From: Cyclina sinensis
Taxonomy: Eukaryota; Mollusca; Bivalvia; Venerida; Veneridae
Reading direction: 5' to 3'
DNA length: 64,000 bases
Assembly (NCBI GenBank): GCA_012932295.1
Contig: JAAONU010000003.1
Location: 31,544,361 to 31,608,360 of the forward strand
This document shows positions 63,536-64,000 of this stretch, piece after piece. The translations under genes were made by a program, and so were the position numbers. The notes beneath the pieces were generated by a model. It did not search any database. It had not been told where the DNA came from and worked only from the letters and a program-made list of their open reading frames with translations. How positions within the stretch are numbered: position 1 is the first letter of the stretch; every line of letters starts with the position of its first letter.

Positions 63536-64000
63536 ATTTCATAGGGCCGGTAACTTTGCCAGTGTGGTGTCTCAAGGGCAAGGTCACACTTGGAGGTTAA
63601 ATGTCAAATGCCACAAAATCGTGTCCGCTCTGTATCTTCCAAAGCCCTTGAAGGATTTTTATGAAACTTGGGTCAGATGTTCACTTCATCAAGGCAACGT
63701 GCAGAACACACTTTGTGGGTGTGGTGTCTCAAGGTCAAGGTCACACTTGGAGGTTAACTGTCAAATGCCACAAAATTGTGTCCGCTCTGTATCTTCAAAA
63801 GCCCTTGAAGGATTTTTATGAAACTTGGGTCAGATGTTCACCTCATCAAGGCGACATGCAGAACCCACTTTGCGGGTGTGGTGTCTTAAGGTCAAGGTCA
63901 CACTTGGAGGTTAAATGTCAAATGCCACAAAATCGTGTCCGCTCTGTATCTTCAATAGCCCTTGAAGGATTTTTATGAAACTTGGGTCAGATGTTCACCT
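63536..64000. repeat. 157-bp satellite running off the window
   Basis: tggaggttaa occurs at 63591, 63748 and 63905, exactly 157 bp apart. Each unit contains gtcaaatgccacaaaatc, cccttgaaggatttttatga and gggtcagatgttcacctcat. At least three copies are present and the array continues past 64000. The overlapping + ORFs (63504-63821, 63661-63978) only translate the repeat. Confidence 0.95.

Noticed and set aside
63504..63978. Two overlapping + ORFs of 105 residues
   Set aside because: Both translate the 157-bp satellite in different frames.

Overview
This is eukaryotic nuclear DNA, AT-rich and intron- and repeat-rich, most probably from a bivalve mollusc. The grounds are a neuropeptide precursor of the Wx3Yamide type, which I know only from molluscs; several dispersed tandem elements of the kind common in clam genomes; tRNA-derived SINEs; and L2/CR1-like and Jockey-like LINEs. 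Species cannot be fixed from the sequence.

Layout. 1-4.7 kb: unassigned DNA, a five-copy 117-bp satellite, a broken zinc-finger-like gene and a dispersed tandem element. 4.77-20.5 kb: an apparent large two-gene mobile element, now dead. One gene (+ strand, seven inferred exons) encodes an N-terminal Cys4 finger and a DUF6589-type protein. The other (- strand) encodes a RecQ-like helicase. They are tail to tail, their outer 5' flanks share an inverted motif, and outside them lie same-orientation minisatellite arrays, as if the element had landed inside one array. A Jockey-like LINE has inserted exactly at the splice donor of exon 3 of the first gene, and both genes carry nonsense and frameshift lesions.

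20.7-27.7 kb: no recognised genes; a possible small inverted-repeat element, a clam-type dispersed element and a SINE body. 27.7-46.1 kb (- strand): the one apparently intact host gene, a neuropeptide precursor with 14 Wx3Y-Gly copies. I find its signal-peptide exon 16.7 kb upstream of the peptide exon. The splice phase matches, and a TATA box, CCAAT box and CRE-like sites precede it. Its long intron holds a Tc1-like transposon, a MITE with perfect 78-bp inverted repeats, a 35-bp tandem array, SINE/tRNA-like pieces and a clam-type repeat.

48.1-51.6 kb: an L2/CR1-like LINE with endonuclease and reverse transcriptase separated by one frameshift, ending in a hairpin and an (AAT)n tail. 51.6-62.2 kb: mostly unassigned, with a 1.5-kb dispersed element at 53.8-55.2 kb. 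62.2-62.9 kb: two small ORFs of unknown type, the second containing a fold-back. From 63.5 kb a 157-bp satellite runs off the window.

The two most informative things are the complete neuropeptide gene model and the DUF6589/RecQ element, whose gene pairing and end structure look worth following in related genomes.
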